Source of the DNA: Nocardia inohanensis NBRC 100128
Lineage (GTDB): Bacteria; Actinomycetota; Actinomycetes; Mycobacteriales; Mycobacteriaceae
Reading direction: 5' to 3'
DNA: 64,000 bases
Assembly: GCF_001612945.1 (NCBI RefSeq)
Contig: NZ_BDBK01000001.1
Location: 992,001-1,056,000 of the forward strand
Position 1 is the first letter of the stretch. Every line of letters starts with the position of its first letter. The notes under the pieces are model-generated. The model ran no database searches and was not told where the DNA came from. It saw only the letters and a program-made list of their open reading frames with translations. This document shows, piece by piece, positions 9,692 to 21,518 of the stretch. A program made the translations under genes and the position numbers.

Positions 9692-9725
9692 TCCGGGAGC
9701 GCCGCGACTCCCTATTCTCTTCCGA

Positions 9726-10295
9726 ATGGCTGTCCGACCGATTTTGATCGCAGGTGACCCCCGACTGTCCACTCCGGCGGTCCCGGTCACCGAATTCGAC
9801 GCAGAGCTGGCTGCTTTCGTCGATGACCTGTTCGAAACCAATACCGCCGCCCGGGGAGCCGGCCTGGCCGCGAACCAAATCGGTGATCCGCGAGCGGTAT
9901 TCGTGTACGACCTGCTCCACGACGGAGAACGACGGCGCGGCTACGTCGTCAATCCGGTGCTCGAAACCTCCGAGATCCCCGAAACCATGCCCGACCCGGA
10001 CAGCAATGACGAGGGCTGTCTTTCGGTGCCGGGGGAGTGGTTCCCCACCGGCCGCGCCGATTGGGCGAAGGTGACCGGTGTCGATATCCACGGCGAACCG
10101 GTCGAGGTGGAGGGGACCGGCTATCTGGCCCGCTGCCTCCAGCACGAGACCGATCACCTGCTCGGCCACCTCTACCTGGACCGCCTCATCGGACGCAATC
10201 AGCGCGCGGCCAAGAAGATGATCAAGGCCAATGGCTGGACCGAACCGGGCCGAACCTGGATGCCGGGCCAGGACGCCGACCCGTTCCACGACTGA
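9726..10295 (+). CDS. def: peptide deformylase
   Basis: A 189-residue metalloenzyme that removes the N-formyl group from new proteins. All three motifs are present: GAGLAANQ (44-51), EGCLSVPG (96-103, with metal ligand Cys98) and the HExxH-type QHETDH (ligands His140 and His144, catalytic Glu141). It begins 34 bases after the photolyase gene. The protein is a normal, complete deformylase; its position beside photolyase in an accessory block suggests it may be a second copy, but that cannot be told from one window. Confidence 0.94.
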   Translation: MAVRPILIAGDPRLSTPAVPVTEFDAELAAFVDDLFETNTAARGAGLAANQIGDPRAVFVYDLLHDGERRRGYVVNPVLETSEIPETMPDPDSNDEGCLSVPGEWFPTGRADWAKVTGVDIHGEPVEVEGTGYLARCLQHETDHLLGHLYLDRLIGRNQRAAKKMIKANGWTEPGRTWMPGQDADPFHD

Positions 10296-10319
10296 CCGGC
10301 CCCGGCCGCAACATCCGGG

Positions 10320-11165
10320 CTAACGGAAATGGGCGGCGTGCTCGATCGCCCATTCCCTGATGTCGCGGGCCGGAGTTCCGGTGATCTCCTCGACGGTGGT
10401 CGTGACCAGCTCCGAGCGCGGCCGGAATTCCGCCATCGCCAGCAGCGTGTCGATGAGCTCCCGCGGCAGACCGGCGGCCGTCATCTGCGTGCGAGCGACA
10501 TCGAGCGGCAGCGCCTCGAAGCGCAACGGCCGCCCGATCGCCGCCGCGATGGCCTGCACCTGATCGTCGCGCCCGACCACGCGCGGGCCGGTCAAGATAT
10601 ATTTCCGGCCGCTCAGCGTCGGATCGGCCAGCACTTCGGCCGCCACCGCCGCGATATCGTCCTCATGAACAACCGCCGTCGGAGCGACTTCGGTCGCGCG
10701 CACCACCCCGGTCTCCCGGATCTGCCCCGCCCACGCCAGCGCATTGGAAGCGATGGTGTCCGCGCGCAACACCGTCCACGCCACCCCGGACGCCTCGATC
10801 ACCCGCTCCAGTTCGGCATGCCGCTCCGGAATCGGATCCGATTGCGGCCCCGCGTCATTCACCGTCGAGGACGACAGATAAACCACCCGGCGCACCGCCC
10901 CGGCCAGCACCTTCAGCAGCTGTTCCGCCCCGGCGGCGGAGTGCAACGGCCAGATCAGGAAGACGGTGCCGACCTCGCTCAGCGCCGCGCCCAAGGACTC
11001 GGGCGCGGCCAGATCGCCGGCCACCACCTCCACCCTGTCCGGCAGCCGCGCCGTTTCCGGATCACGCACCAGCGCGCGCACCACGCTCCCGCGCGCGGCG
11101 AGACGCTCGGTCACCCGCCGTCCGACGTTCCCGGTCGCCCCGGTCACCAAAATTCTGCTCACCAA
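10320..11165 (-). CDS. NAD(P)-binding NmrA-like protein (atypical SDR)
   Basis: A 281-residue Rossmann protein of the NmrA/QOR2/HSCARG type. The dinucleotide motif ILVTGATGNVGRRV starts at residue 5, and the next strand ends in ALVRDPETARLPD, consistent with NADP(H) preference (Arg after the second strand). Such proteins act as redox sensors or quinone/isoflavone-type reductases. It lacks the YxxxK pair of classical SDRs, as expected. It is transcribed away from sufR, converging with deformylase, and leaves a 117-base region that must hold the sufR promoter. Confidence 0.83.
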   Translation of the reverse strand: MVSRILVTGATGNVGRRVTERLAARGSVVRALVRDPETARLPDRVEVVAGDLAAPESLGAALSEVGTVFLIWPLHSAAGAEQLLKVLAGAVRRVVYLSSSTVNDAGPQSDPIPERHAELERVIEASGVAWTVLRADTIASNALAWAGQIRETGVVRATEVAPTAVVHEDDIAAVAAEVLADPTLSGRKYILTGPRVVGRDDQVQAIAAAIGRPLRFEALPLDVARTQMTAAGLPRELIDTLLAMAEFRPRSELVTTTVEEITGTPARDIREWAIEHAAHFR

Positions 11166-11282
11166 CCGCGCAACCTCCTGGTGAGCGGCCGAAATTCCGG
11201 ATGGGGAGTGTGTCAGGTCACACCCGCGCCCATCGCCCCTGGTCGCGAGAAATAGGTCAGGGAACCCTTACTGGAACGCGGA

Positions 11283-12133
11283 ATGGAATTCCGTCACACT
11301 TGTGTTGTGAAAACCGTGGGTTTGCGGAATGCGGAAGCAGGCACCGGGCGCCGAAAGGGCGCCCGGGCTGTTGTCGTGCCCGCGCCGGCGGCGGAGGGAC
11401 ATACCCGCGAGGCCGTCGTCAGGCTGCTGCTGGAGGAGGGACCGATCACCGCGACCGCCATCGGCGAGCGGCTCGGCCTGAGCCCGGCGGGAGTGCGGCG
11501 ACATCTGGACGCGCTGCTGGAGTCGGGGGAGGCGCGTGCCGCCCGCTCGGCGCCGTGGCAGCAGAAGGGCCGCGGCCGACCGGCCAAGCAGTTCCAGCTG
11601 ACGGCTACCGGACGCGGCAAATTGAGCCACGCCTACGATGACCTCGCCGGTGCCGCCATGCGACAGCTCCGCGAGATCGGCGGCGACAAGGCCATCGTCG
11701 AATTCGCTCGCAAGCGGGTCGGCGCGATCGTGGCCGGAGTGGACCGGCTGGCCCGGCACACCCCGGAAGCGGCCGAGGAGAAGGCGGAGGAGCTCGCGGA
11801 AGCGTTCACCGATGCCGGGTTCGCCGCCTCCACCCGGAAAGTCGGTGCGGGCGTACAGATCTGCCAGCATCACTGCCCGGTGTCGCATGTGGCCGAGGAA
11901 TTTCCGGAGTTGTGCGCGGCCGAGCTGGAGGCGTTCCGGGAGATTCTCGGGACGCACGTGCAGCGGCTCGCGACCATCGCCAATGGTGATTGCGCGTGCA
12001 CCACGCATGTGCCGTTGCTTTTGCCCATGCCCACCGTGGCATCGGAACCGAGTACCGCCGAACCGAATACCGCAGAAAACCCCGTTGCCCAGCCCGCAAC
12101 GACTTCTACACACGACTCCGGAAGGAGTGCCGA

Positions 12134-12137
<4 letters not shown>
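11283..12137 (+). CDS. sufR: iron-sulfur cluster-sensing transcriptional regulator SufR
   Basis: First gene of the suf operon; a winged-helix repressor that uses an Fe-S cluster to sense cluster supply and redox stress. The helix-turn-helix is [20 protein letters not shown] (residues 55-74) with a wing ending [12 protein letters not shown]. The C-terminal sensor part holds Cys194 and Cys198 (CQHHC), Cys211, and Cys237/Cys239 (CAC), which include the likely cluster ligands. The start is uncertain: ATG 11283 gives 284 residues, but GTG 11307 or a later start is plausible because the putative operator spans 11296-11310. The stop overlaps the sufB ATG (ATGA). Confidence 0.9.
11296..11310 (+). promoter_or_regulatory. 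putative SufR operator ACACT-N5-TGTGA
   Basis: The sequence ACACTTGTGTTGTGA is an exact fit to the ACACT-N5-TGTGA operator reported, as I recall it, for M. tuberculosis SufR ahead of its suf operon. It overlaps the 5' end of the sufR reading frame (ATG 11283, alternative GTG 11307), so bound SufR would sit on the start of its own gene. This supports autorepression of the entire operon and raises the question of where sufR translation starts. Confidence 0.7.
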
Positions 12138-13593
<1,456 letters not shown>

Positions 13594-13594
<1 letters not shown>

Positions 13595-14772
13595 TGGCCG
13601 TGGAGAACGTTGCCGAGGCCGCCGAGGCTCGCACCCCGGCGTTGAACAAGGGCGAGGTTTTCGCCTCGTTCGACGTCAACGCCTTCGAAATCCCGTCGGG
13701 TCGGGATGAAGCCTGGCGCTTCACCCCGATGCGGCGGCTGAACGGCCTGCACGACGGCACCGCCGCGCGGGACGGCCAGGCCGCCGTCGAGGCGACCGCG
13801 CCCGCCGGCGTCACGGTCGAGACCGTGGACCGCTCCGACGCGCGCCTCGGCCAGGGCGGCACCCCCACCGATCGCGTTGCGGCGCAGGCCTACTCGGGCT
13901 TCGAGCAGGCCACCGTCGTCACCGTCGGCGCGGAAACCGAAGTGGCCGAGCCGGTTACGGTGACCATCACCGGTCCGGGCGAGGGCAAGGTCGCCTACGG
14001 CCACCTCCAGGTCCGTCTCGGCAATTTCGCTCGCGCCACCGTGGTCATCGACCAGCGCGGCAGCGGCACCTACGCCGAGAACGTCGAGTTCATTCTGGGC
14101 GACAGCGCGGCGCTGAACGTTATCGCCGTGCAGGACTGGGCCGATGACGCCGTGCACGTCACCGCACACCACGCCAAGCTGGGCCGCGACGCCACCCTGC
14201 GCCACACCAATGTCACCCTCGGCGGCGACCTGGTGCGGCTCATCGGCAATATCCGGTACGCGGGCCCCGGCGGCGACGCCGAACTGCTCGGCGTGTACTT
14301 CGCCGACGACGGCCAGTTCTTCGAACAGCGCCTGCTGGTCGATCACTCGCAGCCCAACTGCAAGTCCAACGTGCAGTACAAGGGTGCGCTGCAAGGCGAT
14401 CCGACCTCCAGCAAGCCCGACGCGCACACCGTCTGGGTGGGCGACGTGCTGATCCGCGCGGCGGCCGAGGGCACCGACACCTACGAGGTGAACCGCAACC
14501 TGGTGCTCACCGACGGCGCGCGCGCCGACTCGGTGCCGAACCTGGAGATCGAGACCGGCGAGATCGTCGGCGCCGGACACGCCTCGGCCACCGGTCGTTT
14601 CGACGACGAGCAGCTGTTCTACCTGCGTTCGCGCGGCATCCCGGAAGACGTCGCCCGCCGCCTGGTGGTGCGTGGCTTCTTCTTCGAGATCCTCCAGAAG
14701 ATCACCGTCCCAGAGGTCCGGGAGCGGCTCGAGGCGGCCATCGAGGCCGAACTCGCCGCCGTCGGCGTCTGA
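13594..14772 (+). CDS. sufD: Fe-S cluster assembly protein SufD
   Basis: A 392-residue partner of SufB in the SufBC2D scaffold. It shares the beta-helix core with SufB and ends with the matching DEQLFYLRSRGIPEDVARRLVVRGFF block. The N-terminus has the family's DEAWRFTPM motif (residues about 36-44). The ATG at 13594 overlaps the sufB TGA by one base (TGATG), so translation is coupled and equimolar production is likely. A 39-base spacer separates it from sufC. Confidence 0.95.
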
Positions 14773-14811
14773 CACCCAAACTTCCCCTCCCCGCAAAGGA
14801 ATTCGAATTCG

Positions 14812-16841
<2,030 letters not shown>

Positions 16842-16844
16842 ACC

Positions 16845-17318
16845 ATGCGCATGGAGCAGATGTACCAGGAAGTCATCCTGGACCACTACAAGCACCCGCA
16901 CCACCGCGGCCTCCGCGAGCCGTTCGGTGCGGAAGTGCACCACGTCAACCCCACCTGCGGTGACGAGGTGACGCTGCGCGTACAGCTCGACGACAACGGC
17001 GACGTCACCGACGTCTCCTACGACGGCCAGGGCTGCTCGATCAGCCAGGCCTCCACCTCGGTCCTCACCGACCAGGTCATCGGCCTGCCGCTACAGCAGG
17101 CCATGAAGGTAGTCGAGGCGTTCGACGAGATGATCACCAGCCGCGGCACCCTCGAGGGTGACGAGGACCTGATCGGCGACGGCATCGCCTTCGCCGGTGT
17201 GTCGAAGTACCCGGCGCGCGTGAAATGCGCCCTGCTGGGCTGGATGGCGTTCAAGGACGCCGTCGTGCGGATCACCGCCGCCGAAGAGGCCAAGAAGACC
17301 ATGGGCAACGGGGAGTAA
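16845..17318 (+). CDS. sufU: Fe-S assembly sulfurtransfer protein SufU
   Basis: A 157-residue zinc-dependent sulfurtransferase that accepts persulfide sulfur from SufS. The zinc and sulfur ligands are Cys38 and Asp40 (NPTCGDE), Cys64 (GQGCSIS) and the Cys in RVKCALLGW near residue 128. The extra loop that separates SufU from IscU is present before the last Cys. An ATG at 16851 is a possible alternative start. It is followed directly by sufT. Confidence 0.95.
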   Translation: MRMEQMYQEVILDHYKHPHHRGLREPFGAEVHHVNPTCGDEVTLRVQLDDNGDVTDVSYDGQGCSISQASTSVLTDQVIGLPLQQAMKVVEAFDEMITSRGTLEGDEDLIGDGIAFAGVSKYPARVKCALLGWMAFKDAVVRITAAEEAKKTMGNGE

Positions 17319-17321
17319 GAG

Positions 17322-17735
17322 ATGAGCGACACCGAACAGCAGACCCCGGCCGCCGAGCCGGCCGAAACCGCTGCGCCGCAGACCGACTCGGCCGCACCGG
17401 AAGCCGAACTGACCCCCGAGGAGATCTCCTTCCTCGCCGACCTCGAAGAGGCCATGCGCGACGTGGTCGACCCCGAACTCGGCATCAACGTGGTCGACCT
17501 CGGCCTGGTCTACGGCCTCACCGTCGAGAACAACATCGCCAAGCTCGACATGACCCTCACCTCCCCGGCCTGTCCCCTCACCGACGTCATCGAGGACCAG
17601 TCCCGCAACGCCCTGGTTCGCAGCGGCCTGGTCGAAGACCTCCAGATCAACTGGGTCTGGATGCCGCCGTGGGGCCCGGACAAGATCACCGAAGACGGCC
17701 GCGAGCAGCTGCGCGCCCTCGGCTTCACCGTCTAG
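17322..17735 (+). CDS. sufT: SufT-like MIP18/DUF59 Fe-S maturation factor
   Basis: Last gene of the suf operon, 137 residues. The first 35 residues are an Ala/Glu/Pro-rich, likely disordered extension. The MIP18 domain follows with VVDPELGINVVDLGLVYGL and TSPACPLTDVI, where the Cys is the conserved functional residue. In actinobacteria and firmicutes this family helps transfer Fe-S clusters to target proteins. It corresponds to Rv1466 in position. A perfect palindromic terminator follows 13 bases after its stop. Confidence 0.92.
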   Translation: MSDTEQQTPAAEPAETAAPQTDSAAPEAELTPEEISFLADLEEAMRDVVDPELGINVVDLGLVYGLTVENNIAKLDMTLTSPACPLTDVIEDQSRNALVRSGLVEDLQINWVWMPPWGPDKITEDGREQLRALGFTV

Positions 17736-17748
17736 CGCCGAACGACTC

Positions 17749-17786
17749 CGAAAGCGGACCGCCTCCCGGGAGGCGGTCCGCTTTCG
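17749..17786 (+). terminator. intrinsic terminator of the suf operon
   Basis: A 38-base perfect palindrome. Its 19-base arm CGAAAGCGGACCGCCTCCC is followed directly by the exact complement, so the RNA would fold into a long hairpin with a minimal loop. It starts 13 bases after the sufT stop. It has only a short T run, as is common in actinobacteria, but its position and perfection make a transcription stop very likely. Confidence 0.85.
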
Positions 17787-17931
17787 TCGTGGAAGGGCGC
17801 CGCGGGCGCGCCTCGGACACGTGGTGCCGGGCGGGTGTGGCTTCGGCGGGTAGCGGCCGCTGTGGGTGAGGTGGCGCGCGGAATGGGCAGGTCGACCGTC
17901 CGGTGCGGCATGACCGGATAGGTTGGAACGT

Positions 17932-18906
17932 ATGGCATTGCGCACCGTGTTCACCGAACTGCTCGGGGTCCGGCATCCGATCGTCTCCGCGCCCATGGGT
18001 GGCGCGGCGGGCGGGGAGCTGGCGGCGGCGGTGTCGAACGGCGGCGGACTGGGACTGGTCGGAGCGAGCCGCGCGGACGCGGACTGGGTCTCCGACGAAT
18101 TGGCCATCGTCAGCGCGCGCACCGAGAAGCCCTGGGGTGTCGGGTTTCTCAGTTGGGGTGCCGATGTCTCCGCGGTCGAGCGGGCTCTGGAGTTCGAGCC
18201 CGACGCGATCATGCTGGGGTTCGGGGACCCGCGGCCGTTCCTGCCCGCCATCCGCGCCACCGATGCCAAGTTGCTGCTTCAGGTCACCGATATGGCCGAA
18301 GTCGAGGATGCTCTCGCGGTCGGGGCGGACGTCCTGGTCGTCCAGGGGGCCGAGAGCGGCGGGCACGGTGCGCGGCAAGGGCGCTCGACGCTCACCTTCG
18401 TACCGGCGGTGCTGGATCGGGCGGGGACCGTGCCGGTGCTGGCGGCCGGTGGGATCTCCGATGGCCGTGGGCTGGCCGCCGTGCTCGCGCTGGGCGCGGC
18501 CGGGGCCATGCTCGGCACCCGCTTCCAGGCCACGCCCGAAGCCACGGTGAACGCCGCGGTGCATGCCGCCGTGGCCGCCGCGACGGGTGCGGACACCGAA
18601 CGCAGCAGCGTGCTGGACATCATCCGGGACGCGCCGTGGCCCCGGCGCTGGACGGCGCGCACGCTGCGCCATCCGGCACTGGATCGCTGGCGTGACCGGG
18701 AGACCGAACTCGCACAGGACAATTCGGCCAAAAGCGACTATCGGGACGCGGTTCGCCGGGGTGATTACCCGGCCGAACCGGTCTGGGCGGGCGAGGCAAT
18801 CGACAATATCGACGCCGTCGTCCCGGCCCGCGAGCTGGTGGAATCCCTTGCCGCCGAGGCCGAGGCGGCGCTGCTGCGAGCCACGGCCGGTCGCACCGCG
18901 GAATAG
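17932..18906 (+). CDS. nitronate monooxygenase family protein
   Basis: A 324-residue FMN-dependent TIM-barrel enzyme related to 2-nitropropane dioxygenase. Recognisable are the N-terminal PIVSAPMGGAAGGELAAAVS block, VGFLSWG, the VVQGAESGGHGARQG flavin loop and AAGGISDGRGLAAVLALGA. The conserved His of the class I nitronate monooxygenases is in GGHGARQG. It detoxifies alkyl nitronates or has a related oxidase role. The ATG at 17932 is used; a TTG nine bases upstream is less likely. It stands alone between the suf terminator and lexA. Confidence 0.88.
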   Translation: MALRTVFTELLGVRHPIVSAPMGGAAGGELAAAVSNGGGLGLVGASRADADWVSDELAIVSARTEKPWGVGFLSWGADVSAVERALEFEPDAIMLGFGDPRPFLPAIRATDAKLLLQVTDMAEVEDALAVGADVLVVQGAESGGHGARQGRSTLTFVPAVLDRAGTVPVLAAGGISDGRGLAAVLALGAAGAMLGTRFQATPEATVNAAVHAAVAAATGADTERSSVLDIIRDAPWPRRWTARTLRHPALDRWRDRETELAQDNSAKSDYRDAVRRGDYPAEPVWAGEAIDNIDAVVPARELVESLAAEAEAALLRATAGRTAE

Positions 18907-18932
18907 CCGTTCCCGCACCGTAAGATGCGCGG

Positions 18933-19592
18933 GTGACCGGATACGACGACTTCGACGGGTTCGAACATCTCGACACCTCCGCCCTGCCGCCGCGACAGCA
19001 GCAGATTCTCTGCGCCATTCGCGATTGGGTGCAGCGGCACGGGTATTCGCCCAGTACGCGTGAGATCGGCGACGCGGTGGGGTTGCGGTCCGGTTCGTCG
19101 GTTTCCAAGCATTTGAAGGCGCTGGAGGACCGGGGTTTCCTGCGCCGCAGCGAATCGGTCACCCGGCCGATGGATGTGCGGCTGTTCCTCAAGCCGATTG
19201 CCGCTCCGCAGCACGAGGATTCGGTCTCGGTGCCCGTGGTGGGCGATATCGCGGCGGGCGTGCCGATCCTCGCCGAGGAGCACACCGACGACGTGCTGTC
19301 GCTGCCGCGCGAACTGGTCGGCCGCGGCACCGTTTTCGGGCTGCGCGTGCGCGGTGACTCCATGATCGACGCCGCCATCTGCGACGGCGACATCGTGGTG
19401 GTGCGCAAGCAGAACGAGGCGCATTCGGGTGAGATCGTGGCCGCCATGCTGGACGGCGAGGCCACGGTGAAGGTGTACCGGCGCCGCAACGGCCACGTCT
19501 ACCTCGAACCGCGCAATCCGGCGTACGAGGTCATCGACGGTGACGAAGCGGTGGTGCTGGGCAAGGTAGTCTCTGTCATGCGCCGAGTCTGA
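18933..19592 (+). CDS. lexA: LexA repressor (SOS response)
   Basis: A 219-residue SOS repressor. The winged helix is YSPSTREIGDAVGLRSGSSVSKHLKALEDRGFL (residues 38-70, described by position). The self-cleavage site is Ala108-Gly109 (DIAAGVPI), and the catalytic dyad is Ser143 (GDSMID) and Lys180 (ATVKVYRR). The GTG at 18933 lies 26 bases after the previous stop. No TCGAAC-N4-GTTCGA-type SOS box was found in the short upstream gap, so autoregulation may rely on a box inside the upstream gene or a variant site that was missed. Confidence 0.95.
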   Translation: MTGYDDFDGFEHLDTSALPPRQQQILCAIRDWVQRHGYSPSTREIGDAVGLRSGSSVSKHLKALEDRGFLRRSESVTRPMDVRLFLKPIAAPQHEDSVSVPVVGDIAAGVPILAEEHTDDVLSLPRELVGRGTVFGLRVRGDSMIDAAICDGDIVVVRKQNEAHSGEIVAAMLDGEATVKVYRRRNGHVYLEPRNPAYEVIDGDEAVVLGKVVSVMRRV

Positions 19593-19669
19593 ATATTTCC
19601 AGCTGGACATTCAGTGTGAGGTCGATCATGATTCGACGCGTCATCATCATCCAGCACGGGGAGTAACGA

Positions 19670-20122
19670 ATGTCGTTGTTGCGCAAGGCCGGCCTGGGCC
19701 TCGCCGTTACATCGATGGCCGCGATCGGCACCGTGGCAGCCGCGCCCGCCAAGGCCGCGGAGGCCGACGGCCCGGTGTTCACAGCTGCCTCCGGTGACCT
19801 GAACGGGTCGCTCGCTCTGTCACGGAGCACCAGGAACGTCGCGTACGCGGTGAACTACACCAAGAGCGGCGACGCCGACGCCGACGCGCTGGCGCAGTGC
19901 GGTGGCGGTGACTGCGAGGTCGTCGTGCGGTTCACCAATGCCTGCGCCGCCGTCACCACGGACTCGAACGGGGCTTTCGGCTATGCCTGGGCCGCGACCA
20001 AGGTGGAGGCCGAGAAGGCCGCCACCGATGTGCTGGGCAAGAAGTCCTTCCCCGACGTGGGTTCGGCTTCCGGTCGCAACACCAAGGTCGTGGTGTCGAT
20101 CTGCACGGACAACGCGCACTGA
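19670..20122 (+). CDS. secreted DUF4189-like protein
   Basis: A 150-residue exported protein. A Sec signal peptide (KAGLGLAVTSMAAIGTVAAAPAKAAEA) is followed by a mature part with four Cys residues (CGGGDCEVVVRF, NACAAV, SICTDN) that could form two disulfides. The AVNYTK and GYAWAATKVEAEKAATDV blocks fit the DUF4189 family, common in nocardiae and mycobacteria and of unknown function. A good GGGGAG ribosome site precedes the ATG, and a strong terminator follows 24 bases after the stop, so it is a single-gene unit. Confidence 0.85.
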   Translation: MSLLRKAGLGLAVTSMAAIGTVAAAPAKAAEADGPVFTAASGDLNGSLALSRSTRNVAYAVNYTKSGDADADALAQCGGGDCEVVVRFTNACAAVTTDSNGAFGYAWAATKVEAEKAATDVLGKKSFPDVGSASGRNTKVVVSICTDNAH

Positions 20123-20146
20123 GCGGGTAGTTCCGGCGAGCTCGAG

Positions 20147-20182
20147 GCGCCGCACCGGTTTCCGGTGCGGCGCATTCTTTTT
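20147..20182 (+). terminator. intrinsic terminator after the DUF4189 gene
   Basis: A 12-base perfect stem (GCGCCGCACCGG with its complement CCGGTGCGGCGC) closes a 3-base loop and is followed by ATTCTTTTT. It is one of the few hairpins in this window with a real T tract. It also shows that a GTG at 20165, inside the stem, is not a believable start for the next gene. Confidence 0.88.
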
Positions 20183-20248
20183 GCATCCGCAATGTTTGCC
20201 GCGCCCGATTTCCCAGCAACACATCCGGTGGCCGGAGATGATGCATGG

Positions 20249-20872
20249 GTGGACGAGCTCACCTATGAAGGCACTCGGTTCGGATTGCACGCGGCGGCGG
20301 AGCTGCTCATCGCGGGGCCGCAGTACAAACGGTTCGGCAGTATTCGCATGCGGGTCGTGCTGGGCGGTTTCGCGGGCGTGAAATGGCCGGTGTCGATCAC
20401 CGGGGCGGAGCTGGTATGGCCGCAGGGCCGCATCGCGCTGCACGGCACCTACCGGGAGCTGGCCATGCACGCCGGATTCGATGCCGAGGCGCCGCCCGAG
20501 GGGTTGTATCGGGACGGCACCCACATGGACCCGGACGAGCCGTTCACCGTCGATGCCGATGCGGCGGCCATCGTGCACGACTGGTTCGCGGTGGGTGATA
20601 CCGCGCTGCGCCGGTTCGCGCTGGAACAGCCCGTGCTGTGGCCGGAGCACTTCGACCTATCGGTGGCCGTGGACGAAGTGAATTACGGTGTGTCGCCGGG
20701 TGATTCGCAGATCCCGCAGCCGTACGCCTATGTCGGCCCGTGGAAGACACGCCAGGGGGAGTTCTGGAACGCGTCCTTCGGCGCCGTGCGCACCCGCGCC
20801 GAGGCGGGCACGGTGGAGAGCCTGCTCGATTTCTTCCGGGAGGGGCGGCAGCGCGCCGCCGCGGACAGCTGA
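20249..20872 (+). CDS. conserved hypothetical protein
   Basis: A protein of about 207 residues that I do not recognise. It is soluble, without signal peptide or membrane segments, rich in aromatic residues, with blocks ELTYEGTRFGLHAAAELL, PQPYAYVGPWKTR and FWNASFGAV. The frame is open further upstream (ATG 20192), but that start has no ribosome site and follows the terminator closely. GTG 20249 is chosen because GGAG stands 11 bases ahead of it and the residues before it are low in complexity. It converges with an acetyltransferase gene 20 bases away. Confidence 0.65.
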   Translation: MDELTYEGTRFGLHAAAELLIAGPQYKRFGSIRMRVVLGGFAGVKWPVSITGAELVWPQGRIALHGTYRELAMHAGFDAEAPPEGLYRDGTHMDPDEPFTVDADAAAIVHDWFAVGDTALRRFALEQPVLWPEHFDLSVAVDEVNYGVSPGDSQIPQPYAYVGPWKTRQGEFWNASFGAVRTRAEAGTVESLLDFFREGRQRAAADS

Positions 20873-20891
20873 ACGGCGGCGCACCGGGCCG

Positions 20892-21470
20892 TCAGGGCTT
20901 GGCGCGCCCGTGCCGGCCGTCGCCGGTGATCCGCCCGCGCCGGATGAGATCGCGTTTGGTGCCGGGCCCGAGCGCGATCTGGTCGGCGCCCTCCTCGGCC
21001 GATTCGTTCGGGTTCGGCCGCACGAACAGCGTGACCGTGGTGCCTTCGGTGAAGCCGTTCTTGCGCATCATCCCGGCCGAGGCGGTGTTGTGCAGCTCCA
21101 CATCGGTGACGATTCGGCGCGCCCCGTGCCGGAAGAGCGTGTCGCAGCAGACCGCCATCAGCCGTCCGGCGATGCCGCGCCCCTGCATATCCGGATCGAC
21201 CGCGATCCACTCCAGATATGCCCAGTCGTCGCGCAGCTCGAATTCCATGGAGGCGAGCACGAATCCGACGACCCGGTCCGAATCCACCGCCACCCAGCAG
21301 GACTTGCCGGCACTGTCGAGGTGCTCGGCCACCGAGGTCAGCGACCAGGAGGTGTAGGGCTTGGCGGAGGTGTCGAACACCTGGTAACCGAGGTCGATGA
21401 CCTGACGCAGATGGCCGAGACCCATCGGGACGACAGCGATGTCCGGTTCGATGGCTGTGTCGGATTCCAT
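20892..21470 (-). CDS. GNAT family N-acetyltransferase
   Basis: A 192-residue acetyl-CoA-dependent acyltransferase. The GNAT core is seen as WVAVDSDRVVGFVLASMEF, then the acetyl-CoA pyrophosphate motif DPDMQGRGIAGRLMAVC, and the ASAGMMRKNGFTEG block with an NGF turn typical of the family's last helix. The acidic and basic tails (ending GRHGRAKP) are unusual but give no clue to substrate. It precedes ku on the same strand only in orientation; a 48-base gap separates it from the ku stop. Confidence 0.85.
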   Translation of the reverse strand: MESDTAIEPDIAVVPMGLGHLRQVIDLGYQVFDTSAKPYTSWSLTSVAEHLDSAGKSCWVAVDSDRVVGFVLASMEFELRDDWAYLEWIAVDPDMQGRGIAGRLMAVCCDTLFRHGARRIVTDVELHNTASAGMMRKNGFTEGTTVTLFVRPNPNESAEEGADQIALGPGTKRDLIRRGRITGDGRHGRAKP

Positions 21471-21518
21471 GCCGATCAGTTTGCCAGGTGAACGCTGATC
21501 AGCTGTGAATCCCGCAGC

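Noticed and set aside
18950..18975. TTCGAACA near the lexA 5' end as an SOS box
   Set aside because: It matches only one half of the TCGAAC-N4-GTTCGA site, lies inside the coding region, and the second half is missing.
20165..20191. GTG start at 20165 for the hypothetical gene
   Set aside because: This start lies inside the right arm of the strong terminator at 20147-20182, so translation from it would require read-through and unfolding; a later start is more believable.
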